DNA from: VXMF01 sp965206775
Lineage (GTDB): Bacteria > Acidobacteriota > Terriglobia > Bryobacterales > UBA6623
Length of the DNA: 64,000 nt
Reading direction: 5' to 3'
Assembly: GCA_965206775.1 (NCBI GenBank)
Contig: CBDBKU010000001.1
Coordinates: forward strand, 372,001 to 436,000
Shown: positions 1 through 8,396 of the stretch, piece after piece
Numbering within the stretch: the first letter of the stretch is position 1
Layout of the letters: every line of letters begins with the position of its first letter
The notes under the pieces: generated by a model
What the model was told of the DNA's origin: nothing
Seen by the model: the letters and a program-made list of their open reading frames with translations, nothing else
Databases searched by the model: none
Translations under genes and position numbers: made by a program

Positions 1-144
1 TCGCGGGTGATCCTTCTCAACGAGGGACGGATTCACGCCGACGGCGCGAAGGAGAGATTGCTGTCCGCCGAAACGCTTTCTCAGGTTTACAGGTTGTCGA
101 TCGAGGTCGAATGCAAGAACGGCTACTACAACTGCTGGGCCTGA
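1..144 (+). CDS. ABC transporter ATP-binding protein, C-terminal fragment (cut by window start)
   Basis: The window opens inside a reading frame that ends in TGA at 142-144 and encodes 47 residues. The stretch 'VILLNEGRIHADG' followed by a 'LLSAETLSQVY' helix and a beta-strand-like end is the usual C-terminus of FecE/BtuD-type ATPases of iron-complex or cobalamin importers. In that family this segment follows the H-loop, and the 'GRI.A.G' turn is the last conserved element. The Walker motifs lie outside the window, so the substrate cannot be read. Its 3' end overlaps the 3' end of the convergent uvrC gene by 19 bases. The assignment rests only on this short motif. Confidence 0.6.
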   Translation, partial: SRVILLNEGRIHADGAKERLLSAETLSQVYRLSIEVECKNGYYNCWA

Positions 145-1982
145 CCGGCGGCCGAATCCCCGAAATGGGCGCGAATTGATTCCGCTCTCTGCTTGCCGAC
201 CGCGGCCGCGAGGTCTTCGAAAGCGCAATCCCGGATTCCGGCCACGCTACCGAACTTCTGCAGCAGCTTGCGCGCGGTGGTTTCGCCGACTCCTCGAATT
301 TCCAGCAGTTCCGACTGCAGGCTGCGCTTCGACCGCCGCTGCCGGTGAAACGTGATCGCGAAGCGGTGGGCCTCGTCCCGGATTTGCTGGATCGCGTGCA
401 GGACGGGGTTGAAGCGGTCGAGCCGGATCGGCTCGTCTTCCTGGCCGAACACGTATAGCGTTTCCTCGCGCTTGGCGATCGCCGCCAGGGGCTGGGCCGC
501 GGCCCCGAGCTCCTCAAGCGCTTCGGCGGCGGCATGGAGCTGTCCGATACCCCCGTCGACGAGTACGAAGGAAGGGAATGGCTTGCCCTCGGCCTTCAAT
601 CGCCTGTAGCGCCGCCCCACGACCTCGCTCATGGCCGCGAAGTCGTCGTTGGCCTGCCTGCTTACGATGTACTTGCGATAGTCGCCCTTCTTCATCCTGC
701 CGTCTTCCCACACCACCATCGAGGCGACGACTTCGACTCCATGCGTGTGCGAGATGTCGAAGCATTCGATCCGTGTGCTCAAGGTGGCGCCGTCCTCTGA
801 AGGAAGCAGGTTCAGCGCCTCGCGCCAGGCTTCGGCGACTTGCGCGGCGGTTGGCTTGCGGACGCGGAAACGCTGCTCGAAGCAATTGCGGGCGTTCGTG
901 GTGACCAGTTCCAGCAGCGCCTTGTTCGATCCGCGCCGTGGCACCGCGATGTCGACCTTCGATCCGCGCTTCTCCGCCAGGAGTTCCGCGAGCGCGGCCA
1001 TGCCGTCGAATTCCGACGGGACCCTCACCAGCGAGGGCACGTGCCGCTGGCCCAGGTAGACCTGAGGCAGCAGGCTGGCGAGGAACTCCGCTGCGTCGAA
1101 GGCTGTGAGGTCTTCCCAGTAGAATTCGCGCCGGTCGACCACCCGTCCGTTGCGCACGTGGAAGAGGTTGGCCGCGACCAGCGGGGGTTCGGCGTGAAGA
1201 CCGAAGACATCGATGTCCCGGCCCTCGGCCGCAGCGACCCGCTGCCGCTCCGTAATCTCCTCGACCGTCGTGACGAGATCCCTCAGGCCAGCGGCCTTCT
1301 CGAACTCCAGCGCCTCCGACGCTTGCATCATTCGGTTCCGCAGGTCCCGCACCAGCTCGTGCCGGCGGCCGCCGAGGAACGCCCGTACGTCACCGGCCGC
1401 CCGCTCGTAGGTCTGGTCCGAGACCAGTCCTTTGACGCACGGCCCCCAGCAACGGTGAATGTGGTACTCCAGGCAGGGCCGCGGGTGATTCCTGGTCAGG
1501 TCGATCCGGCACGACGGCACCTTGAAGTGCTTGTGGATGAAATGGACCAGGCGGTGCGCCAGATTTCCCGGGAAGTAGGGTCCGAAGTAAGTCGAGCCGT
1601 CCTTCTTGAGCCGCCGCGTCACGTAGACGCGGGGGTGCTTCTCGCGCGTCAGCTTGATGTACGGATAGGTCTTGTCGTCCCGGAGCAGGACGTTGTACTT
1701 CGGCTGGTGCTCCTTGATCAGGTTGTTCTCGAGCGCGAGCGCTTCCTTCTCGTTTTGCACGAGGATGTTGCCGAGGGAGGTCGACTCGAAGAGCAGGCCG
1801 CCTCTCTTCGCGTCTGCCAGCGCCTCGCTCGAGAAATAGTTCCGAATCCGGTCGCGAAGGCTCTTTGCCTTGCCGATATAGAGAACCTTCCCGTCCGCGC
1901 CGCGGAACTGGTACACGCCCGGAGAGGCCGGCATATCCCAAGCGGCTTCCCTGAGAAGGTCCCAATGCGGCGGAAGAGACAT
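126..1982 (-). CDS. uvrC: UvrABC system protein C (excinuclease subunit)
   Basis: This 618-aa protein is the expected length for UvrC, which makes both incisions in nucleotide excision repair after UvrA/UvrB load on damaged DNA. An N-terminal GIY-YIG nuclease domain starts at about residue 15 ('SPGVYQF', then 'LYIGKAKSLRDRI'). A UVR domain that binds UvrB is seen near residue 210 ('ALEFEKAAGLRD'). The RNase H-like nuclease domain contains 'IECFDISH' and 'LVDGGIGQL', and a C-terminal helix-hairpin-helix pair contains 'IRGVGETTARKLL'. An open frame continues upstream to 2405, but homology begins at MSLPPHWDL, so the ATG at 1982 is chosen. Its stop overlaps the convergent ABC ATPase gene. Confidence 0.97.
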   Translation of the reverse strand: MSLPPHWDLLREAAWDMPASPGVYQFRGADGKVLYIGKAKSLRDRIRNYFSSEALADAKRGGLLFESTSLGNILVQNEKEALALENNLIKEHQPKYNVLLRDDKTYPYIKLTREKHPRVYVTRRLKKDGSTYFGPYFPGNLAHRLVHFIHKHFKVPSCRIDLTRNHPRPCLEYHIHRCWGPCVKGLVSDQTYERAAGDVRAFLGGRRHELVRDLRNRMMQASEALEFEKAAGLRDLVTTVEEITERQRVAAAEGRDIDVFGLHAEPPLVAANLFHVRNGRVVDRREFYWEDLTAFDAAEFLASLLPQVYLGQRHVPSLVRVPSEFDGMAALAELLAEKRGSKVDIAVPRRGSNKALLELVTTNARNCFEQRFRVRKPTAAQVAEAWREALNLLPSEDGATLSTRIECFDISHTHGVEVVASMVVWEDGRMKKGDYRKYIVSRQANDDFAAMSEVVGRRYRRLKAEGKPFPSFVLVDGGIGQLHAAAEALEELGAAAQPLAAIAKREETLYVFGQEDEPIRLDRFNPVLHAIQQIRDEAHRFAITFHRQRRSKRSLQSELLEIRGVGETTARKLLQKFGSVAGIRDCAFEDLAAAVGKQRAESIRAHFGDSAAGQAQQL

Positions 1983-2336
1983 GACAGTGGAGCCGGGGGC
2001 GCACGGCCCACGGGCCCAGTATAGGAATCTCGAACTGCGGCCATGGCAGTGGACGGCGCGGGCAGCCCGCCCGAAGCCGGCTCCGCGCGGCCCCTTCCTG
2101 CCGCCAATCACCGGACGCCGTCTTGCTGCGCGGTCGGAACCGCGACCGGCATCCAGCAATTCTTGAACCAGTCCTCGCGGGCGAGGACCGCAACGCAGTT
2201 GCGGCCGACCGCGAGTCGCGTCGGGCCGGCCGTGCGGGCAGGATCGCGGGCTGGGAATCCGATTCCGGGCTGCTGTAAGATGTAGTTGCCCTAGGAGACG
2301 ATTCGAGCGTGGGGGCGCGCTCGGTGACGGCTGAGA
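1983..2336. other. Divergent intergenic region between uvrC and the YrdC gene
   Basis: About 350 bases separate two divergent genes, so both promoters should lie here. A TAAGAT hexamer at 2276-2281 could be a -10 element for the plus-strand gene. A perfect 6-1-6 palindrome (GGAATC-C-GATTCC) sits at 2254-2266 just upstream and could be an operator or chance. No RNA gene or coding fragment is recognised. Confidence 0.3.
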
Positions 2337-2972
2337 TTGACCACGAGCCTGATTGAGACGACTCTTGACGAGCCGGACGGGCGGGCGGTCGCCGTTGCGG
2401 CGCAAGCGGTTCAGGACGGAGAGGTTGTCGCGATTCCAAGTGACGCGCTATACGTCTTGGTCGCGGATCCCTTCAACCTGAATGCGGTCGCCAAGGTCTT
2501 CGAGGCGAAGAGGCGCGAGGCGCATCGCTCGCTTCCGCTGCTGGTAGACGGCGTCCCGATGGCCGAGGACTACTCGACGGGCCTTTCGTCCAGCTTCTAC
2601 TTGCTGACACGCCGGTTCTGGCCGGGGCCTTTGACGGTGATCGTGCCGGCTTCTACCAAGATTCCCTTGCGCGTGACGGGAAACACGGGCCGTCTCGCGC
2701 TGCGCTGCTCCGCCTCGCCGCTCGCTTCGGGTCTGATCGAGCGTCTGGGCACTCCGCTGATCGCCACGAGCGCCAACGTCTCGGGCCGGCCGACTTGCAG
2801 AAGCGGGTTCGAGGTGCTGGGGACAATGGACGGGCACATCCGCCTCATCATGGACGGCGGCGTCATTGAAGGGCAGGCGGCGACCACGGTCGACATCACG
2901 CCGACGCCGTGGCGCCTGATCAAGGGGGGCAGCGTCTCGCGCCACGACATCGACGCCTGCCTGGCAGGTTAG
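2337..2972 (+). CDS. YrdC/Sua5-family threonylcarbamoyl-AMP synthase-like protein
   Basis: This 211-aa protein matches the YrdC/YciO/Sua5 family, whose members make threonylcarbamoyl-AMP from threonine, bicarbonate and ATP for the t6A37 tRNA modification. Seen here are 'VAIPSDALYVLVADPFN' near the N-terminus, the 'K(A)KRRE...LPLLV' lobe, 'FWPGPLTVIVPA', 'LALRC' and 'PLIATSANVSGRPTC'. The usual 'IPTDTVYGL' is altered to 'IPSDALYVL', and the typical 'KGR' is 'AKRRE', so a YciO-like paralogue of uncertain activity is possible. The protein lacks the extra Sua5 C-terminal domain. The start is TTG at 2337; no earlier in-frame start has homology. The insertion sequence starts 189 bases downstream and leaves the gene intact. 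Confidence 0.85.
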   Translation: MTTSLIETTLDEPDGRAVAVAAQAVQDGEVVAIPSDALYVLVADPFNLNAVAKVFEAKRREAHRSLPLLVDGVPMAEDYSTGLSSSFYLLTRRFWPGPLTVIVPASTKIPLRVTGNTGRLALRCSASPLASGLIERLGTPLIATSANVSGRPTCRSGFEVLGTMDGHIRLIMDGGVIEGQAATTVDITPTPWRLIKGGSVSRHDIDACLAG

Positions 2973-3152
2973 CCGGCGCGGGCGAGTTTTCGCACCAGCG
3001 GTGGCCGCCGCCTTCCGGCCCGTAGCAATGCGAATCGCTGGTCTTTCTCGAATCCAGTCCCTTCCGCGGGAGTGCTGTCGCTACGGCATCGCAAGGGTCG
3101 ACGGCTGGCTGCCGCTCCGATTCCTTCGGGAACTGGTCCGAATCGGGTCTGC

Positions 3153-3161
3153 CTGATCGCC
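3153..3161. repeat. Target-site duplication, left copy (IS4-like element)
   Basis: The 9-mer CTGATCGCC occurs here and again at 8307-8315, directly outside the two ends of the insertion sequence. Both copies are exact and in direct orientation, as expected for a staggered cut made by an IS4-type DDE transposase. Confidence 0.85.
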
Positions 3162-3239
3162 CAGCAGTTCTCAGTTTGGGTTTTTTGGATGCTTACGGGC
3201 CGTGTAGGAGCCGGGAGCGAGGGACTAGTTTCTGTGGGC

Positions 3240-3273
3240 TTGACTTTGCGGGTGCCGCTTTCGACGATACAAT
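3240..3273 (+). promoter_or_regulatory. Candidate promoter of the IS transposase
   Basis: TTGACT at 3240-3245 could serve as a -35 box, with GATACA (3265-3270) or TACAAT (3268-3273) as the -10 box. The spacing is 19 or 22 bases, longer than ideal. The hexamer lies directly against the transposase start, so the transcript would be nearly leaderless. Confidence 0.3.
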
Positions 3274-4308
3274 GTGGCCTCCGTTCTCGATTCCCTCCTG
3301 CACAGCTTCCGCCAAGCCGCCTCGGGCCTGCCCGATGCCCGCCGCGGCTCCAACAAGCGCTACGCCCTCGCCGACGCCGCCTCCTGCGCCCTCGCCACCT
3401 TCTTCTTCCAGGCTCCCTCCTTCCTCGAGTTCCAGCGCCGCATGCAGGAGGACACCTCCCGCTCCAACTGCCACACCCTCTTCGGCGTGCAGGCCATCCC
3501 CTGCGACAACCGCATCCGCGACCTGCTCGACGGTGCCGACCCCGCTCTGTTCGCCGACCTGTTCCCCCTCTGCCTCGACAGCGTCCGCGAGCAGGGCGCC
3601 CTCGCCCCCTTCGAGCGCCTCGGCGGCCGCCTGCTCGTCGCTCTGGACGGGATCCAGATCCACTGCTCCGACTCGATCCGCTGCCCGCAGTGCTCGACCC
3701 GCCATGTCGGGGCTCACAAGACCGAGCAGTACTTCCATACGATGCTCGCGGCGACGGTCGTCGCCGACGGCCACAACCGCGTCCTGCCGCTCATGCCGGA
3801 GTTCGTCCAGCCCCGGCAGGACCCGGCCGCGGACCAGCCGGATCTGTCCGAGGAGCAGCGCAAGCAGGACTGCGAGCGCAACGCCGCCAAGCGCTGGCTG
3901 CCCGCCCACAGCGCCGAGCTGCGCCCCTACCGGCCGGTCTTCCTCGGCGACGACCTGTACTGCTGCCAGTCCCTGTGCCGGCTGGTCCTCGAGCTCGGGG
4001 CGGACTTCATTTTCGTCTGCAAGCCCAGCTCCCACAAGCGTTTGTACGAACTGCTCCACGACGACTTCACCCACTCCAGCGGCTGGATCAAGACCCGCAA
4101 CAGCCGCAAGCAGGTCGAGTTGCAGCGCTTCCGCTGGATGCACGGGCTGCCGGTCCGCGACAGCGCCGACGCCGTGCAGGGTGCCTGGGTCGAGTTCGCC
4201 ATCGAGCGCAACGGCAAGCGCACCTACACCAACACGTTCTTCACCAGTTTGGAAGTCACCGCCGACAACGTGGCGGACATCGCGCGGGCCGGCCGCGCCC
4301 GGTGGAAG

Positions 4309-4340
4309 ATCGAGAAATGTGCAATTGCACATTTCTCGAT
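4309..4340. repeat. 32-bp perfect palindrome at the left RIT junction
   Basis: Bases 4309-4324 are the exact reverse complement of 4325-4340. The left half begins with host IS sequence (ATCGAGAA, 4309-4316), the centre is a 16-bp self-complementary core, and the right half is the outer edge of the element's inverted repeat. The 16-bp core is absent at the right junction. This could be a recombinase binding/crossover site or a strong hairpin. Confidence 0.85.
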
Positions 4341-4411
4341 AAATGTGAATTTCAGGATTATGTGAATTCCGCTCTGTAAGCCCTTGCCAAGCCGAGGCAC
4401 GGGGGCTCTGC
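4333..4411 (+). repeat. RIT inverted repeat, left copy (79 bp)
   Basis: This stretch is identical over 79 bases to the reverse complement of 7690-7768. After two mismatches the similarity resumes with GTTCACATAA on both sides. The outer part is AT-rich and the inner part GC-rich. It is a likely binding array for the three recombinases. Confidence 0.93.
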
Positions 4412-4434
4412 GGGTTCACATAATCCTGATGGCC

Positions 4435-5445
4435 TCAGAGCGTCCGGAGGAACTCAATCAGGCCTTTGTCCTCCTTCCATGGCCGTGCCGGTTGCGTCTT
4501 GGGCGGGTCGCAGCAAGCGATCGCTTGGGCCTTGGTCTCGAGATCCACCTCGGCATAGATGTTCGTGGTATCGACGCTGACGTGGCCGAGCCAGGCACGG
4601 ATCGTGTTCAGATCCACACCGGCGCGCAACAGATGAGTGGCGCAGCTGTGGCGCAGTGTGTGGGGGCTGATAACGGCCTTGGCCGTCAGGGAGGGCACCC
4701 GCTGCGCGGCAGCCTCGGCGCACCGTTTGACCAGTGCTCGGATACCAAACCGTGTGAAGGGATGACCGGTCCGGCTGTGGAACAGGAAGGCGTCCGCAGG
4801 GCGGTCGCCCGCCAGTTCGGACAGCACAGTGGCTGTACTGGGCCAGACTGGGACACGGCGAATCTTGCCACGCTTGCCATGCAGGGTCACAAGGGAATGG
4901 GACTCCGGGCGATCGGCTAGCTGCAAGTCGCCGACCGTCAGGCGGGTCAGTTCGGATACGCGGGCGCCCGTGTTGTACAAGAAAACAAGGACTGCGTACT
5001 GGCGGCGACCCTGGGCTGTGGTGCGGTCCGGCACGGCCAGCAGGGCGTCCATTTCGTGCTTCTCGAGGTAGGTCACGGGGCGCGGATCCGCCCGTTTCGC
5101 CGAGATGGCCCGGATCTGGCCGGCCCATTCGAGATGCTCGGGATCACGGCTGGCCACGAAGCGGGCGAAGGAGCGGATGGCGGCCAGGCGTTGGTTGCAG
5201 GTTTGCGGCGAGCAGCCGCGTTGTTCGGCGAGGCCGGCCAAGAAGGCCCGCACTTGCGCGGCGCCCATGTCGCGTACAGCGAGGCGCTCGGACGGCTTGC
5301 GGGCCTGTTCGGCGAGGCAGGGCACGAGCAGGGTGAACGTGTCGCGATAGCCGAGCTGGGTGTTGCGCGACAGGTTGCGTTCGCTCACCAGATGCTCCGC
5401 CAAGAAGCGGCGCAGCCAGAAACCGAGAGTGGATCTGTCACGCAT
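4435..5445 (-). CDS. ritC: RIT tyrosine recombinase, third gene (RitC-like)
   Basis: This 336-aa protein is a phage-integrase-family recombinase. An N-terminal SAM-like core-binding domain covers about residues 8-105, and the catalytic domain runs from about 125 to 310. Catalytic residues are visible as Arg162 ('NTGARVSELTRL'), Lys near 191 ('LHGKRGKIRR'), the box 'HTLRHSCATHLL' (262-273), His288 ('WLGH') and nucleophile Tyr297 ('TTNIYAEVD'). The ATG at 5445 lies inside an ATGCGTGA overlap with the ritB stop, which points to translational coupling; an in-frame ATG at 5469 is the alternative. It is the last gene of the trio and ends 24 bases from the left inverted repeat. Confidence 0.9.
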   Translation of the reverse strand: MRDRSTLGFWLRRFLAEHLVSERNLSRNTQLGYRDTFTLLVPCLAEQARKPSERLAVRDMGAAQVRAFLAGLAEQRGCSPQTCNQRLAAIRSFARFVASRDPEHLEWAGQIRAISAKRADPRPVTYLEKHEMDALLAVPDRTTAQGRRQYAVLVFLYNTGARVSELTRLTVGDLQLADRPESHSLVTLHGKRGKIRRVPVWPSTATVLSELAGDRPADAFLFHSRTGHPFTRFGIRALVKRCAEAAAQRVPSLTAKAVISPHTLRHSCATHLLRAGVDLNTIRAWLGHVSVDTTNIYAEVDLETKAQAIACCDPPKTQPARPWKEDKGLIEFLRTL

Positions 5446-6388
5446 GGCAGCCTCCGCGAGGTTCGGCATACCGCGCGAAGCGCGCCGAGGCGGCGCCCAG
5501 CAGTTCGGGGGTCATGCTCAGGTAGAGCTGCGTCGAGGCCAGGCTGACGTGCCCCAGGTAGGTCGACAGAACCGGCAGCAGGCGCTGGACGTCCTGTCCC
5601 TGGCGGTACCAGCTGACCAGCCGATGCTGGGCAGCGGCGTGCCGCAGGTCGTGCAGACACGGCTGACGACGGGCTCCCTCCAGAAGCGGGATGCCAGCAG
5701 CTTCGCGCACGACCCGGAAGCGGCCGCGGACCGTCGCTTGGCGTAGCGGCGTGCCGTCTCGGTTGGCGAAGAAGGGGTGCCCGGCCGCCCCGGCGGGATC
5801 CGCCGGCAGGGTGCGGGCCGCATGGGCTGCCAGGGCTTTTCCCAGGGTCGGATCCAACGGGACGAGACGGGTCTTGCCGAACTTCGATTTGCGGACAGTC
5901 AGCAGCAGGTTGGCCAGATCGACATCAGCATGGGTGAGTTGCAGGGCCTCCCCGAGACGCAAGCCTGCGCCATACAGCAGTAGCAGCAAGGCGCGGAACG
6001 TCTGCGGCCCGAGTTGCCGCACACGCTTGAGAGGGGCTTGCGCGGCCTCCAGCAGGCGGCCCACCTCGTCCCGGCTATACAGATACGGAGGGGCCGAAGG
6101 GGGGCGTGGCGGCTCCAGCGCGGGCAGCGGCGAGCGGCTGGCCAGCTCGCGCCCCAGCGCGTAGCGGTAGAAGCCATCCAGAATCGAACGTTTGACGCTT
6201 CGCGTGGGGGTCAAGGGTCCGGAGCCGGTCAGAAAGGCGGCGGCTTCGTGCTCCCCGACTTCGTCGAGGTCGGTCTCGCTACCCACGAGGCAAGCGTAAT
6301 GGTTGAGTGCGTTCGCGCCAGCTTGGAAGCGCGCTCCCGAGGAGCGCTTCCAGGCGACGTAACGCTCAATGGCGTCCCGGACTGTCAC
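5438..6388 (-). CDS. ritB: RIT tyrosine recombinase, second gene (RitB-like)
   Basis: This is a 316-aa tyrosine recombinase. Catalytic motifs are present: 'GAGLRLGEALQLTH' with the first Arg, 'SKFGKTRLVPL' with the Lys region, 'LHDLRHAAAQHRL', 'YLGHVSLASTQLYLS' with His and the Tyr nucleophile. The insert between the LRH box and the LGH box ('WYRQGQDVQ') is longer than in XerC/D, a feature of this branch. The GTG start at 6388 forms a GTGA overlap with the stop of ritA; an upstream ATG at 6487 is in frame but would overlap ritA by about 100 bases and adds unconserved sequence. Its 3' end overlaps ritC by 8 bases. Confidence 0.88.
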   Translation of the reverse strand: MTVRDAIERYVAWKRSSGARFQAGANALNHYACLVGSETDLDEVGEHEAAAFLTGSGPLTPTRSVKRSILDGFYRYALGRELASRSPLPALEPPRPPSAPPYLYSRDEVGRLLEAAQAPLKRVRQLGPQTFRALLLLLYGAGLRLGEALQLTHADVDLANLLLTVRKSKFGKTRLVPLDPTLGKALAAHAARTLPADPAGAAGHPFFANRDGTPLRQATVRGRFRVVREAAGIPLLEGARRQPCLHDLRHAAAQHRLVSWYRQGQDVQRLLPVLSTYLGHVSLASTQLYLSMTPELLGAASARFARYAEPRGGCHA

Positions 6389-7620
6389 AGCACGCCCTCC
6401 CAATCGAAGGCGGCCACTTCCCGTAACGCGCCGAGCCCGGTCTTGGCGTAGACCGCGGTCGAGTCCGGGTGCCGGTGTCCCAGACAATCCCCGATCTGCT
6501 TCAGGGAGAAGCCTGTATCCAACAGGTGCTGAGCACAGGCATGCCGCAATGCGTGGGGCCCGCTGCGCTGCGAATCGATGCCTAACCGTCGCAGGCGGGG
6601 TCCGACGACGCGCCAGAGCCCGGTCGTGCTCAGCGGTCGGGCCGGGGCTTGCAGGGACAGGAAGACCTCGCGGTGCAGGGAGGCTGGACGCACGCCCCGC
6701 ACATAGCGCAGGATGGCGTCACCGACCGTCCGCGACAACGGATACAGGTGAGTACGCCCCGGCTTGGGGCAGCGGACGCACATCGTTTCCGCCACCCAGT
6801 CGAGGTCGTCCAGGCGCAGTCCGCGGACTTCCCCCGAACGCAGGCCGTAGACAGCGAGCAGCAGGAGGATGGCCTGGTCCCGGACATCCGCTGGCCGGTC
6901 CCCTTCGGTGGCGGCCAGCAGCCGCTGCACGTCCTCCCAGGCTGGGCCCGCTGGCAGGGTCTCCAAGGAGTACTGACGGGGCAACGGGATCGCTGCGGCC
7001 AAGCCCGGACGGCACCGGCCGCAGTCCTCGGCGTACCGAAAGAACGCTCGCAAGGCGCTGGCATAGGCAGCCAATGTCTTCCGCGCCACATCCTGCGACG
7101 CTTTGTCCGCCAAGGCCCGGTCCACATCGGCGACCGTGATGTCTGCCAGCGACGGCTTGTCGCCACAGTGCCGGCGCAGGAACTCCCGCGCTCGGGAGCA
7201 GTAGTTGCGGACCGATTCCGCAGACAGTCCGCGCTCGCGGAGCAAGCTGTCGGCAAACGCCGCCAGCCGCTCGGCGTGGGGCGTCGGCTCGGGATCTGTC
7301 GCATCCAGGCGTCCGCTGAAGCGAAGCCACCTCAGCGTGCCTGTTACGAAGGCCCGCTGACGCTTCCCGCCTTGCTCGACTTTGCGGCCGGCCGCCCACC
7401 GCTGCCCGGCCGCTTCGACCTCGGCGACCGGGATCGGGCCCGGCTCCTGCAAGGGCAGCAACTGCACCGCCTGCAGCTGGTGTCTGGCGACATCGCGGAT
7501 CGTTCTGTCTGCGAGCCCTCGTGCCGCGCAGTGATCTAGGTAGCAGAGGCGCAACCGGAGCAGCGGGGCGGCTAGGTGCCGCTGCACCGTTCGCGCCTCC
7601 TTGAAGAGTGTTTCGAACAT
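6385..7620 (-). CDS. ritA: RIT tyrosine recombinase, first gene (RitA-like)
   Basis: This 411-aa protein is the first and longest recombinase of the trio. The N-terminal ~90 residues precede a core-binding domain (about 110-200, 'RLAAFADSLLRERGLSAESVRNYCSR'). The catalytic domain has 'VYGLRSGEVRGLRLDD' (Arg), 'HALRHACAQHLL', 'CLGHRHPDSTAVYAKT' (His and Tyr). A strong Shine-Dalgarno, AGGAGGT, lies just upstream of the ATG at 7620 (plus-strand complement at about 7629-7635), whereas ritB and ritC rely on overlaps, so the trio is probably one coupled operon starting near the right inverted repeat. The C-terminus overlaps ritB by four bases. Confidence 0.9.
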   Translation of the reverse strand: MFETLFKEARTVQRHLAAPLLRLRLCYLDHCAARGLADRTIRDVARHQLQAVQLLPLQEPGPIPVAEVEAAGQRWAAGRKVEQGGKRQRAFVTGTLRWLRFSGRLDATDPEPTPHAERLAAFADSLLRERGLSAESVRNYCSRAREFLRRHCGDKPSLADITVADVDRALADKASQDVARKTLAAYASALRAFFRYAEDCGRCRPGLAAAIPLPRQYSLETLPAGPAWEDVQRLLAATEGDRPADVRDQAILLLLAVYGLRSGEVRGLRLDDLDWVAETMCVRCPKPGRTHLYPLSRTVGDAILRYVRGVRPASLHREVFLSLQAPARPLSTTGLWRVVGPRLRRLGIDSQRSGPHALRHACAQHLLDTGFSLKQIGDCLGHRHPDSTAVYAKTGLGALREVAAFDWEGVL

Positions 7621-7689
7621 GTTCAGACCTCCTTTCGAAACGAAAGACGATCCGACAATCCTGCCACCGCCGTATTTTTATGTGAACTG

Positions 7690-7768
7690 GCAGAGCCCCC
7701 GTGCCTCGGCTTGGCAAGGGCTTACAGAGCGGAATTCACATAATCCTGAAATTCACATTTATCGAGAA
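7690..7768 (-). repeat. RIT inverted repeat, right copy (79 bp)
   Basis: This is the exact reverse complement of 4333-4411. It ends at the point where the split transposase frame resumes. The promoter of the recombinase operon is expected between this repeat and 7620. Confidence 0.93.
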
Positions 7769-8306
7769 CGAGGGATTCAACTGCCTGGCGCGCCACGGTT
7801 ACAACATCAAGCGGAATTTCGGGCACGGCCGCAACGGTCTCGCCAACCTGCTCGCGACGCTGAACCTGTTCGCCTTCGCGCTGCATGCGGTCCAGGATTG
7901 CGTCTCCGACTTGTGGCGGCAATGCCGGGCTCGGGCCGGCACCCGGCGCAACTTCTTCGCGACCCTGGGCTTCCTCACGGAGTGGTTCTGCTTCCGCAGC
8001 TGGACCGCCCTGTTCGAGACCCTGTTAAGAAAGCGCCCGCCACCGGCCAGTCCCCGGGTGGCTGCGCTCGCCCCGTCATGACGCAACCGGCCAGCCATCC
8101 GGCCAGCGGCGGGCTCGCCCCGAACCCAGCGGCGGGGGTGCCTGGCAAGGCCCGCGAGCACGCCACTGCCCGTGCCATGCAGCCCGGCCCCCCCGGCCTG
8201 CGTTCCCAGCCGCCCTGATCACCCCGCAACTGCCTCTCTACGGCACGCCCAAACGCTCGCCGATCCCAACCCACACCAGCCAGCTCCCCCATCCTGAGAA
8301 TTGCTG

Positions 8307-8315
8307 CTGATCGCC
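8307..8315. repeat. Target-site duplication, right copy (IS4-like element)
   Basis: CTGATCGCC here matches 3153-3161 exactly and abuts the right terminal repeat of the insertion sequence. Confidence 0.85.
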
Positions 8316-8347
8316 AGACACTCTGTCCCATCCCCGTCGGATCGACC

Positions 8348-8353
8348 TATAAT
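8348..8353 (+). promoter_or_regulatory. Candidate -10 element (TATAAT) for the rhodanese operon
   Basis: A perfect TATAAT hexamer lies 44 bases before the rhodanese start codon. No convincing -35 box is visible at 17 bases upstream. The position, between the IS right end and the gene, supports a promoter role. Confidence 0.4.
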
Positions 8354-8396
8354 TGGGGTTCCGTTTCACCCGCCAATAGGCGGCAGGAGGTTTGCA

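Larger units (their letters stand above)
4317..7768 (-). mobile_element. Recombinase-in-trio (RIT) element
   Basis: Three adjacent, overlapping tyrosine recombinase genes on the minus strand are flanked by 79-bp inverted repeats that match exactly (4333-4411 and 7690-7768). This is the organisation known as a RIT element (ritA-ritB-ritC). ATCGAGAA occurs at both junctions in direct orientation (4309-4316 and 7761-7768), so the precise boundary is ambiguous within those 8 bases. No cargo gene is present. The element sits inside an IS transposase gene. The unbroken order and perfect repeats suggest recent arrival and probable activity. Confidence 0.88.
3274..8081 (+). pseudogene. IS4-like DDE transposase, split into two parts by the RIT element
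   Basis: The 5' part (GTG 3274 to about 4316) encodes roughly 347 residues and the 3' part resumes at about 7769 and ends at 8081. A DDE triad is visible: Asp125 in 'LVALDGIQIHC', Asp226/227 in 'FLGDDLY' and Glu347 in 'RWKIE'. The downstream part continues 'NEGFNCLARHGYNIKRNFGHG', the expected sequence after the catalytic Glu in this fold. The insertion therefore falls at the codon following the catalytic Glu. The truncated 5' reading frame runs only a few codons into the insert, so the product should be inactive. The DDE_Tnp_1-type fold is clear; the exact IS subgroup is not. Confidence 0.85.
3162..8306 (+). mobile_element. IS4-like insertion sequence interrupted by a nested RIT element
   Basis: The ends are imperfect inverted repeats at 3162-3180 and 8288-8306 that agree at about 15 of 19 positions and start CAGCA. 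They are flanked by an exact 9-bp direct repeat, CTGATCGCC. The element carries one DDE transposase gene, split by about 3.45 kb of inserted recombinase element. Without the insert it would be roughly 1.7 kb. The 225 bases between the transposase stop and the right end are GC-rich and noncoding as far as can be seen. A remnant of the same family lies near 29.9-30.1 kb. Confidence 0.85.
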
